Positions 45,271 to 52,053 of a stretch of 64,000 nt of DNA are shown piece by piece. This DNA is from Chryseobacterium sp. StRB126 (GTDB lineage: Bacteria > Bacteroidota > Bacteroidia > Flavobacteriales > Weeksellaceae), in contig NZ_AP014624.1 of NCBI RefSeq assembly GCF_000829375.1, forward strand, positions 1,054,001 through 1,118,000. Direction: 5' to 3'. Below the pieces are notes generated by a model. It saw only the letters and a list, made by a program, of their open reading frames with translations, ran no database searches and was not told the origin of the DNA. How positions within the stretch are numbered: position 1 is the stretch's first letter; the number at the start of each line of letters is the position of its first letter. The translations under genes were made by a program, and so were the position numbers.

Positions 45271-47598
45271 CTAAAATTTAGGATAGAAATAAGTTGTCAA
45301 AACCTCATCTATTGAATATTTAGCAAGCGAATTTCCATTAGATAATTCTTTACCTAATTCTACTAGTTTTACATATTCCTCTGATTTTTTATCAAGGTTA
45401 TAAATGTTTGGGATAGGTATATCTTTAGTATATGTTTGTCCTAAGTAATAACCAGACATTATAGGCTTAGAGAAGATTGAAAGAAAATTATCAAATATCC
45501 CACTTGAAAAGACAGATAAATAAAAGAAAAAATCATCATCACTCATAGCTCTCTTAGAGCTCCATGCATTCCCTCTTTCAACTACAAAGTCACCAACATT
45601 ATCAAATCCAAAAGAATCTGATTTACCAAATTCTGTAGAGAATAATCTTTTTTCTTTTTTTCTTAACCATGCTCTATGCTCACTTAGTAACCACCAATTA
45701 GCTTCAGAATTTCTAGGTCTATTTGTTAACACGTTTTTATATTCAAGTAATCTGGAGTATGAGTATGGTGCAAAATCTAATAGTTCTCCCTCACTTTGAA
45801 ATAAAGATTTTTCTTCATTATAAGGATACCATATATAGTTTTTTAAAGTGATAACACCATTTTTAATTGAGTCATTTCCTATTACTTTTCTATATAAATG
45901 TATCTCAGCTTCAGGAATGGACTCAAATTCTTCTTTTGATATGATAAATGCATTGTTGTTACCACTTCTTATTCCCTGCTTGACTGTAAATATTTTTGAG
46001 ATGTGAACTAGTTTATTGTCTAAAATAAACCTTTCAGTATTCTTTATGAAATTATTTTCCTTAAGTGAGATAATATTCCATGAATCTTTTACAAATGGAA
46101 ATGATGTTGGAGTATATATGCTATAATTTTTTTCTTCAACTGACAATTCATTGTTTTCCGTTGACTTTCTTAACTCCCTAAGTGCTTCTTGTACAGTTCC
46201 TTTTTCATTTTTGGTCCAAATTACTTTTGGGGCTAATGCTGACTTAGGTTTTTTTCCTATAAATAAACTGACATCTGTTAACGCATCTTCAAATACAAAA
46301 TTTCCAAGTTTCGCAATTAATTTAATTGTTAATTCTTCTTGAAATTCATTTCTCAAAGAACTGTATGATTCTCTTTGTAAAATTGATGATGGGAGGACAC
46401 ATCCTAAAATTCCAGAACCCGCTAATGCTCCTTTTGCTTTGTAAAAGAAAGCACTTGCTTGATTTGGTTTTCCTTTTTTAAAAGATGCTGATAAAGTATC
46501 TAATATAATAGCTCTGCTATCCTTGTTCTTAATAAGCTCCCATGAAACAAAAGGAGGGTTCATTAGTATTATATCATTATTATCACCCCAGTTTTCTAAT
46601 AAAGAGTCGTCAACGACTCTTAACTCAATGCTTAAGTTATTTTGCCATTGTATTCTATTTTCGTACTCTAAAAGAAATCTAGATGTATTGATAGCACTTT
46701 CTGATATATCAAAGCCCCTTATAGAAACTCTACCCTTGTAATCTAATTCTCTTAATTGTTTAAGTACTTCAATTAGAAATTCAGAAGACCCACAAGCAGG
46801 GTCAAGAATGGTTAATTCATTCTTGTCTATATCAATTTCTTTTAAGCAATTTTCTACTATACTTCTTGCAATATATTGTGGAGTATAATGTATACTTGAG
46901 TAAGAGTCTGTTTTAGTTATCAGTTTACTGGATACTCCTCCAAATAAATCTCTTTGAGGACTAAAATAAATCACTTCTCTATGAGCCTCTTGAAATAAAG
47001 CTCCTGAAGTATGCCTCAAAATTAAATCAAGATTAGGTTTTATAGATTTTATTCCAGCTCTTATTGTTTCTACAAAATATTCAAACCTATCAGGAATGTT
47101 TTCTACATTAAATCCCCAATCCTCAAATTTAATAGTTGAAAAATCTTCTTCAATACTTACTAGTAGAAGATATAATAGGTTTAAAGCTTCTTTAGCATTT
47201 TCCTTTTCAAGAGTAAGATTACGTAATTGTCTAAAAACATCTATTATAAAAGGAACAACATCATTTTGAGTTTTAAAAGATTTTAATAATAAATATTCAT
47301 AAAATTTTTCAGAATTAGATATTATTTGGGTTTTAGATACTTCTTCAACAGAGTTATTGTACCAGTTGAAAATTTTTAATTTATCCTCCCCCAGTATTAA
47401 ATAATTTTTAGTATTTGTAGACCAGGAAGATTGAAAATAAGTTTCCAAACTATCATCACTATCAAAAGATTGAAAACAAAAATCTGAGGTACCACCATTA
47501 AGCATCAGAAACCTTTCTTCTCCATTTTGTGGCACAAGATGCATAGGTAAAAGACCATAGTTCTTTTTCCAAAAATTTTTATCTCCTAGATTTCTCAT
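45271..47598 (-). CDS. N6-adenine DNA methylase, type IIG/Eco57I-like
   Basis: 775 aa from ATG 47598. A frame up to 47790 exists but its extra 64 residues run through the promoter region and are rejected. Methylase motif I is LDPACGSSEFLIEVL near residue 264, and motif IV is ILMNPPFVSW near 340, the NPPF form of gamma-class N6-adenine enzymes. A target-recognition-like region follows (from about 540, IFTVKQGIRSGNNNAF). Residues 1-200 are helical with no clear PD-(D/E)xK nuclease motif. A TATTTTTGC box lies 4-12 bp upstream on the minus strand. Confidence 0.78.
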   Translation of the reverse strand: MRNLGDKNFWKKNYGLLPMHLVPQNGEERFLMLNGGTSDFCFQSFDSDDSLETYFQSSWSTNTKNYLILGEDKLKIFNWYNNSVEEVSKTQIISNSEKFYEYLLLKSFKTQNDVVPFIIDVFRQLRNLTLEKENAKEALNLLYLLLVSIEEDFSTIKFEDWGFNVENIPDRFEYFVETIRAGIKSIKPNLDLILRHTSGALFQEAHREVIYFSPQRDLFGGVSSKLITKTDSYSSIHYTPQYIARSIVENCLKEIDIDKNELTILDPACGSSEFLIEVLKQLRELDYKGRVSIRGFDISESAINTSRFLLEYENRIQWQNNLSIELRVVDDSLLENWGDNNDIILMNPPFVSWELIKNKDSRAIILDTLSASFKKGKPNQASAFFYKAKGALAGSGILGCVLPSSILQRESYSSLRNEFQEELTIKLIAKLGNFVFEDALTDVSLFIGKKPKSALAPKVIWTKNEKGTVQEALRELRKSTENNELSVEEKNYSIYTPTSFPFVKDSWNIISLKENNFIKNTERFILDNKLVHISKIFTVKQGIRSGNNNAFIISKEEFESIPEAEIHLYRKVIGNDSIKNGVITLKNYIWYPYNEEKSLFQSEGELLDFAPYSYSRLLEYKNVLTNRPRNSEANWWLLSEHRAWLRKKEKRLFSTEFGKSDSFGFDNVGDFVVERGNAWSSKRAMSDDDFFFYLSVFSSGIFDNFLSIFSKPIMSGYYLGQTYTKDIPIPNIYNLDKKSEEYVKLVELGKELSNGNSLAKYSIDEVLTTYFYPKF

Positions 47599-47601
47599 AA
47601 T

Positions 47602-47610
47602 GCAAAAATA
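47602..47610 (-). promoter_or_regulatory. Candidate promoter box of the methylase operon
   Basis: Minus strand reads TATTTTTGC, fitting TAnnTTTG, ending 3 bp before the ATG. This would give a very short or absent leader. The upstream -33 element is not clear. A C-rich stretch with three CCCCC runs follows at 47668-47721. Confidence 0.4.
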
Positions 47611-47836
47611 TACAACTTTTATCTTTAAGGTTATATTTTTTCTAAAAAAAAAATATTTAAGGATAAATCCCCCTCTGAAGACCCCCACCAATAATTGGGA
47701 AAGGAAAACATCCCCCCACCAGTAAGAATAGAAAGAAAATTTCGCAGGCAGTAATATTATCAAGGTGATAGCTGATGTACTATTGCTCACAATTCTTTTG
47801 TTCCTGGTGTTTTATCTAACTCAAAAATCAACTATA

Positions 47837-48232
47837 ATGGTAACAATTATCAACTACAAACAAAGACAAAAAGAAGATGGTTCTACATTCTATGTACTAG
47901 AAGTTCAGGGAGGTATTGAAATGGTTATGAGCCAAACTACAAATCAGTTCTATGCCACATCCAAAAAGGCTTCCATTTCATCAACATTTGATGAACTTAC
48001 TTGCCAAGCTCTTATAGGAACTCAAATGCAAGGTAGTATCATTAAACAAGAATGTGCCCCTTATGAATATACTGTTAAGGACACTGGAGAAGTGATTGTT
48101 CTTCATCACAGATTTGTATACTCAGCACAGGAACCAGGAGCAAAGAATACTGTTAAGCAACAGGTAAGCAATAGTTTTGCTACTGATATGGAGTCTTTCT
48201 CTAAGAATGGAAAGCACATTGAGTTTGCTTAG
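47837..48232 (+). CDS. Small conserved element protein (131 aa)
   Basis: Starts at ATG 47837. The preceding 24 in-frame codons form a hydrophobic run (VLLLTILLFLVFYL) that does not fit the rest and is probably not translated. The protein has a compact beta-rich pattern: GSTFYVLEVQGGIEMVMSQTT, TFDELTCQALIGTQMQGSII and APYEYTVKDTGEVIVLHHRF (landmarks). It lacks known motifs. Similar small proteins accompany Sak4-like and RadC-like genes in Bacteroidota islands, so a single-strand-binding role is possible but unproven. Confidence 0.6.
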   Translation: MVTIINYKQRQKEDGSTFYVLEVQGGIEMVMSQTTNQFYATSKKASISSTFDELTCQALIGTQMQGSIIKQECAPYEYTVKDTGEVIVLHHRFVYSAQEPGAKNTVKQQVSNSFATDMESFSKNGKHIEFA

Positions 48233-48247
48233 CCTAACAACATAATA

Positions 48248-48290
48248 TCCAAATTTTATTATATAGATTTTAGTAAGATTTGGATTTTTT
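48248..48290 (+). terminator. Terminator after the 131-aa element gene
   Basis: Stem TCCAAAT / ATTTGGA with a 23-nt AT-rich loop and six Ts, ending directly at palindrome copy 2. Confidence 0.55.
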
Positions 48291-48336
48291 GCACAAGTTT
48301 TCCTTTTCTATATATAAGAACTAGGAAAACCTGTGC
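48291..48336. repeat. 46-bp palindrome, copy 2
   Basis: Arms GCACAAGTTTTCCT and AGGAAAACCTGTGC (one wobble position) around an 18-bp centre with TATATA. The left arm is identical to copy 1 at 42340. It lies between a terminator and the RadC-like gene. Confidence 0.8.
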
Positions 48337-48384
48337 ATTTATGTTTAAAGCATGGCTTCACTTAACTTAAAATATTACAATACA

Positions 48385-48813
48385 ATGGAGATATCAGTCA
48401 TTTATAACACTAATAATCAGGAAAGAATAAAAATAACAAATCATAAAGAAGCCTATGAATTAATTATTAAGAATTGGAATCTTAATATCATTGAATTTCA
48501 GGAAGAATGTAAGGTGATTTTAATGAACAAAGGAAACTATGTTTTAGGAATTTATGATGTTTCAAAAGGAGGTATAGATAGTTCAGTAGTTGATATAAGA
48601 ATTATTTTGGCTGTAGCTCTTAAATGCAATGCTACTCAGTTGATCCTGGTACACAATCATCCAGGTGGAAATCTTAATCCAAGTAGTTCAGACATAAATA
48701 TTACAGAAAAATTAAAGAAATCATGTGAGCTATTGAATTTGTCTTTACTGGATCATTTAATTATCACAAGACATCATTACTATAGTCTCAATGAGGAAAA
48801 CAAGTTTTTATAA
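48385..48813 (+). CDS. RadC-type JAB domain protein
   Basis: 142 aa from ATG 48385; an upstream start at 48352 would add 11 poorly matching residues. The JAMM-like metal motif is LVHNHPGGNLNPSSSD near residue 89, preceded by GNYVLGIYDVSKGGIDSSVVD and followed by LLDHLIIT. Short RadC-like proteins are common in Bacteroidota mobile elements and lack the HhH domain of chromosomal RadC. The activity is not established. Confidence 0.85.
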   Translation: MEISVIYNTNNQERIKITNHKEAYELIIKNWNLNIIEFQEECKVILMNKGNYVLGIYDVSKGGIDSSVVDIRIILAVALKCNATQLILVHNHPGGNLNPSSSDINITEKLKKSCELLNLSLLDHLIITRHHYYSLNEENKFL

Positions 48814-48905
48814 TGATTATGCATATACAGCTTTACCAAATCACTTATAAATTTCTATTTATTTTTTGATTTGAAAGTAGCAATAGATAGGTATTAATAG
48901 CTAAT

Positions 48906-49127
48906 TTATACTTCAAAATTAAGAAGCTCAAACACCTCAACTTCTAACTTTTGAGCAATAACATATAATGTATAAGCTGTAGGGTTAGTATTTCCAGCTT
49001 CAAGTCTGCTCATATTGGACTTTTCAAAGTTACAGAATGCAGCAAGCTCAACTTGTGATATTTTCTTTTCTTCACGAAGTTGTCTTATTCTTTTACCAAT
49101 AGCAATCTGAAACTCTTTCTTATCCAC
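48906..49127 (-). CDS. XRE-family helix-turn-helix regulator
   Basis: 73 aa, a single HTH domain: RIRQLREEKKISQVELAAFCNFEKSNMSRLEAGN (landmarks REEKKISQ and SNMSRLE). It ends soon after, with a short tail and no sensor domain. It is divergent from the lipoprotein gene at 49227. Candidate half-sites lie between them at 49161-49189. It probably controls the cargo or the element itself. Confidence 0.85.
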   Translation of the reverse strand: MDKKEFQIAIGKRIRQLREEKKISQVELAAFCNFEKSNMSRLEAGNTNPTAYTLYVIAQKLEVEVFELLNFEV

Positions 49128-49160
49128 TTTTTTATATTAATAGCCAAAAGTGGTCATAAA

Positions 49161-49189
49161 TGATAATTTTAGGTTATCATTATTGATAA
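49161..49189. promoter_or_regulatory. Candidate operator of the XRE regulator
   Basis: Three half-sites of one hexamer: TGATAA (49161), TTATCA (49174) and TGATAA (49184). The last two form the palindrome GTTATC-N6-GATAAC. They lie in the 99-bp gap between the divergent XRE and lipoprotein genes. Confidence 0.5.
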
Positions 49190-49226
49190 CTTTAATATAT
49201 TTGTTAAATTTTAAAACTTACATTTT

Positions 49227-49655
49227 ATGAGAAAATCAATTTTATTACTTATTGCACTATTAACACTAACAGTATCTTGTAGTAGTAATGATGACAATAA
49301 CAATGATAGTTCTACCTTGGTAAAGCTTGATAATACTGCATGGTCAGGGGTATTCTCTTCTACTGAAATTAAAATCATGACCAATAACACCATGAATTGG
49401 GATAATGAGAAGATACAAGTTCAATTTAAAGAAAACAACGGTTTTAAGCTGTATGGATATGGAAAGAACTCACAGAATCAATGGATTATTAATAGTGGAC
49501 CATATAATGGGACTTACACATATTCATCTACTGGTACAATAAAACTTAATTATGAATCTGGAGCTACTTTTAATCCTCTAAATAGTGGTACAATTTCAGG
49601 TTCTGTAATGACATTGAAAGTAGGAGATAACCAGTATAAATTTAACCAGGAATAA
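49227..49655 (+). CDS. Small lipoprotein cargo gene (142 aa)
   Basis: SPII signal with lipobox LTVSC (Cys18), then a Ser/Asn/Asp linker. The mature domain is beta-rich (WSGVFSSTEIKIMTNNTM, YNGTYTYSSTGTIKLNYES) like small lipocalin-type or calycin folds, judged by eye only. It is followed after 5 bp by a membrane protein gene, so the two probably form a pair. Function is unknown. Confidence 0.65.
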   Translation: MRKSILLLIALLTLTVSCSSNDDNNNDSSTLVKLDNTAWSGVFSSTEIKIMTNNTMNWDNEKIQVQFKENNGFKLYGYGKNSQNQWIINSGPYNGTYTYSSTGTIKLNYESGATFNPLNSGTISGSVMTLKVGDNQYKFNQE

Positions 49656-49660
49656 AGAAA

Positions 49661-50065
49661 ATGTCTACTTTACTATTTATCATTTCAGTAGTTTTATTTC
49701 AGCTACCATTTGCAACTTATCAAGACACAATTAGAAGATTTAAAAGAATGCAGAAGTATAATCCAGATAAGGCTTTTAACTATGAGCTTAAAAATGGCAA
49801 ATTAAGTGAAAATACATTACTTCTTTTCCTGGTATTTTTCAGTGGATTTATAATTGCATTATTCCCTTTATATAAGGGTATTAACTTGCATTGGTTGATA
49901 CTTATTATAAGCAATATTATCTGCCTGTATTTAGTAACGCCTTTTATTGCATTTAGATTATATCCTTCTGAATTAATTTATGATAGAAAGATAGTGCTCA
50001 CTAAAACAGTTATGTACATTGTTTTTGGAGTTATTTTTTATGTTATAGGAAATAGCCTTAAATAG
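49661..50065 (+). CDS. Small membrane protein cargo gene (134 aa)
   Basis: Four hydrophobic helices: about 3-18, 53-69, 77-100 and 114-131. An amphipathic Arg/Lys-rich stretch follows the first helix (TIRRFKRMQKYN). No conserved motif is seen. It lies 5 bp downstream of the lipoprotein and ends before a terminator hairpin. Confidence 0.6.
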   Translation: MSTLLFIISVVLFQLPFATYQDTIRRFKRMQKYNPDKAFNYELKNGKLSENTLLLFLVFFSGFIIALFPLYKGINLHWLILIISNIICLYLVTPFIAFRLYPSELIYDRKIVLTKTVMYIVFGVIFYVIGNSLK

Positions 50066-50120
50066 ATTAATACTTATGGGATTCTATCATGAGTTAAGAA
50101 TAATATAAAACTAATATTTA

Positions 50121-50147
50121 GCCACCATAAATAAGGTGGTTTTTTTA
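50121..50147 (+). terminator. Terminator of the lipoprotein/membrane pair
   Basis: Stem CCACC / GGTGG with a 9-nt loop and seven Ts, about 55 bp past the stop at 50065. Confidence 0.6.
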
Positions 50148-50161
50148 TACCTGTAAACCAA

Positions 50162-50569
50162 ATGAAAAATGAGATACATAAGCATCTGAAATTTAGGATT
50201 GGGGAAGAACAATGTAAACATGAGTTTGAGCTTTTTTATAAAGAAGAATACTGTTGTAAAAAGTATTGCTATGAAGTATATGAGTTTGATAAGGCAGATA
50301 ATGAGCATTTATTTGACCTGAAAATTGAAGAAATACTATTATACTACAATGCTGATATATTAACTAAGATAGACTACTATTTCAAACCTAATTTATATAC
50401 AAAATTAAAAGTGTGGATAGAGCAGTTTATAGGCATTGCTTATGAGCAAAAGTTTATTAACAATACTTACTTTTGCTCCTGGTATGTTGGAAGATATTTT
50501 ATAATACTGAAAAGAATAATGAACAATGACCAAATAACTTTATCATACCAAAAAAGGAAATATATTTAA
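50162..50569 (+). CDS. Unknown cytoplasmic protein at the right end of the element (135 aa)
   Basis: Charged, aromatic and Cys-rich (EEQCKHEFELFYKEEYCCKK near residue 17) with no signal or membrane helix. It does not match any family I know. The start at 50162 follows the terminator at once, so the gene needs its own promoter. It is the last gene before attR. Confidence 0.5.
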   Translation: MKNEIHKHLKFRIGEEQCKHEFELFYKEEYCCKKYCYEVYEFDKADNEHLFDLKIEEILLYYNADILTKIDYYFKPNLYTKLKVWIEQFIGIAYEQKFINNTYFCSWYVGRYFIILKRIMNNDQITLSYQKRKYI

Positions 50570-50584
50570 TAAAAGGCACGTTTT

Positions 50585-50595
50585 AAGGTGTTCTA
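50585..50595 (+). promoter_or_regulatory. Candidate integrase arm-type site, right end
   Basis: AAGGTGTTCTA differs by one base from AAGGTGTCCTA at 38527 at the left end of the element. Confidence 0.35.
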
Positions 50596-50627
50596 AGTTA
50601 TGACCAATGATTATACTAAAGCTATAA

Positions 50628-50701
50628 GATCTATGTCCTCAGTTGGTTAGAGACAGGGATTGATAATCCCAGTGTCCCTGGTTCGAGCCCAGGTGGGACC
50701 A
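50628..50701 (+). pseudogene. tRNA-like decoy with GAT anticodon at the right end
   Basis: Aligns with the real tRNA at 38318 over 74 nt without any insertion or deletion. The D loop (CTCAGTTGGTTAGAG) and the T arm to the 3' end are identical. The anticodon arm differs but keeps four of five base pairs by compensatory change (GGGA/TCCC) and shows loop TTGATAA, anticodon GAT (Ile). The acceptor 5' strand no longer pairs at three of seven positions, so a functional tRNA is unlikely. Confidence 0.6.
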
Positions 50702-50703
50702 CA
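50674..50703 (+). other. attR core
   Basis: Exact 30-bp direct copy of the tRNA 3' end at 38364-38393. It defines the right boundary of the element. Confidence 0.85.
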
Positions 50704-50710
50704 GAAAATC

Positions 50711-50740
50711 AACCGCTTACTTAATGTGAGCGGTTTTTTT
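50711..50740 (+). terminator. Hairpin terminator outside attR
   Basis: Stem ACCGCTTAC / GTGAGCGGT (one G-T pair), 5-nt loop, seven Ts. It lies the same distance from the core as the tRNA terminator on the left and may be the ancestral tRNA terminator. Confidence 0.7.
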
Positions 50741-51111
50741 ATTTTAAAACATATCACTTAATAATTAAAATAGCAGATTACCTACTCAAACTGACTTATA
50801 ATATTTAAAAACTTCTATTAAGAGTAAATTCCCAAAAGATTTTTTTAAGTCATGTATATTTGCTTCCTTGTTTAGTTTTATCATTAATCAATTAAGACAG
50901 GATTTATTACCTTTTGGATTTAAAGTTATTCCTGCTGATTCTTTTAAAGGATTGAAAATTATTTTTGCCACAAAAAGGAGTAGTTAGCCATTCACTTTTT
51001 ATTTAGGCATATTCCCATTAGTACCGTTTCATCAGATAAATAAGTCTTTTCGTCGATATCGTGTTGTTTTCTTGTTACTCAATTTTTACTTTTGAACCAT
51101 AAATTAAAACT
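50741..51111. other. Intergenic stretch without a supported gene
   Basis: 371 bp of AT-rich sequence between the element and the DUF5694 gene. Short open stretches exist on both strands (for example about 30 codons on the minus strand ending near 50897) but none has a credible start or family. No repeat is obvious. Confidence 0.4.
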
Positions 51112-51894
51112 ATGAAAAGAATAAGTGTTATTTGTGGATTTTTGATGAGCATGTGGTTATCAGCACAAAAGATAGAGGTACTTAATTTTGCTACCTTTCA
51201 TATGGGGGAAACACCGGATGCAGCAAAAGTTAAATTTGATCCAAAAAGCGAGAAAAGTCAAAAAGAAGTTTTGGAAATCGTAAAACTGCTCGCTGAGTTT
51301 AAACCAACTGTTATTTGTGTTGAGATTCTTCCGGCTGAGAATGAAAAGATCCAGAATGATTATCAGAACTTCTTAAAGAATAAAAACTTTAAAACGGCCT
51401 ATGAAGGCGAAGTTTCACTATTGGCCTATCAGATTGCAAAAATAGCCAACGTGAAAAAAATATACGGAATTGATGAGCAGGAAACGAGCAAATACAATTA
51501 TAGACTAGGAGAACAGCTGAAGGACCAGGTAGATAATACCACGTATAAACGTTTTATAACCACATTTATTGAAGGATTTGGAAAACATGAAAACCTTTCT
51601 GTAAAAGAAAAACTCATTAATTATAATAAAGAATCCACTTTACAGGAGCTCATTACAGCTAATGCTGATATTTTGACACACGTAAGCACTACCGGTCATT
51701 TTGAGGGAGCGGACGAGGCTGCCAAATACTATAGAAGAAATCTGAGAATGTATTCTAACCTTAATCAGATTCCGCTTTCTGAAAATGATAAAGTCCTTAT
51801 TATTTCCGGAGCTACTCATGCTGCATTTTTTAGTGAATTTTTAAAACGAAGTCCAAAATACCAGACTGTAGATGTGTTTAAATATTTAAAATAA
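51112..51894 (+). CDS. DUF5694 family secreted protein
   Basis: 260 aa. Signal peptide RISVICGFLMSMWLSAQ. The mature part has NFATFHMGETPD near residue 24, FKPTVICVEILPAENE near 63, KKIYGIDEQE near 118 and a late ISGATHAAFFSEFLKRSP. The fixed His and Glu residues recall the TraB/GumN fold, to which the family seems related; no activity is known. It is the first backbone gene after the element. Confidence 0.75.
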   Translation: MKRISVICGFLMSMWLSAQKIEVLNFATFHMGETPDAAKVKFDPKSEKSQKEVLEIVKLLAEFKPTVICVEILPAENEKIQNDYQNFLKNKNFKTAYEGEVSLLAYQIAKIANVKKIYGIDEQETSKYNYRLGEQLKDQVDNTTYKRFITTFIEGFGKHENLSVKEKLINYNKESTLQELITANADILTHVSTTGHFEGADEAAKYYRRNLRMYSNLNQIPLSENDKVLIISGATHAAFFSEFLKRSPKYQTVDVFKYLK

Positions 51895-51899
51895 AAGAT

Positions 51900-51930
51900 T
51901 TGAGAGGGCAATTAACCCTCTCAAGTCTTT
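51900..51930 (+). terminator. Terminator after the DUF5694 gene
   Basis: Stem TTGAGAGGG / CCCTCTCAA with a 7-nt loop, then a T-rich tail, right after the stop at 51894. Confidence 0.75.
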
Positions 51931-52053
51931 TTTAATAATCAATACTTTATAAAAATATTATGTCAAACATATGTTTAAAAAAAGCGTAAAGAATAATTAA
52001 AACTCAGTTAACAGCCTTCTTCCACAGATACCGTTGCTTTGCAGAAAAAAGTA

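Larger units (their letters stand above)
38364..50703 (+). mobile_element. 12.3-kb integrated genetic element in a CAT-anticodon tRNA gene
   Basis: Bounded by exact 30-bp direct repeats. The integrase gene lies next to the intact tRNA, as is typical for tRNA-targeting islands. Contents in order: integrase, SF2 helicase-like protein, Sak4-like ATPase, DUF3871 protein, a minus-strand unknown gene plus N6-methylase, a small element protein, RadC-like JAB protein, XRE regulator, and three small unknowns. The interior is visibly more AT-rich than the flanks. There is no relaxase, coupling protein, capsid or terminase, so transfer would need a helper; a phage-satellite or mobilizable island is inferred. 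It falls between mce/tRNA and the DUF5694 gene of the backbone. Confidence 0.85.

Noticed and set aside
47599..47790. N-terminal extension of the methylase (64 codons)
   Set aside because: It crosses a TAnnTTTG promoter box and C-rich intergenic DNA, and its sequence is unlike the rest of the protein.
47765..47836. Hydrophobic N-terminal extension of the 131-aa element protein
   Set aside because: The soluble beta-rich protein starts naturally at ATG 47837; the extension looks like read-through of the upstream region.
50780..50985. Possible short coding remnant between the element and DUF5694 gene
   Set aside because: A stretch of about 60 plus-strand codons and a shorter minus-strand frame are open, but neither has a start or recognisable family.
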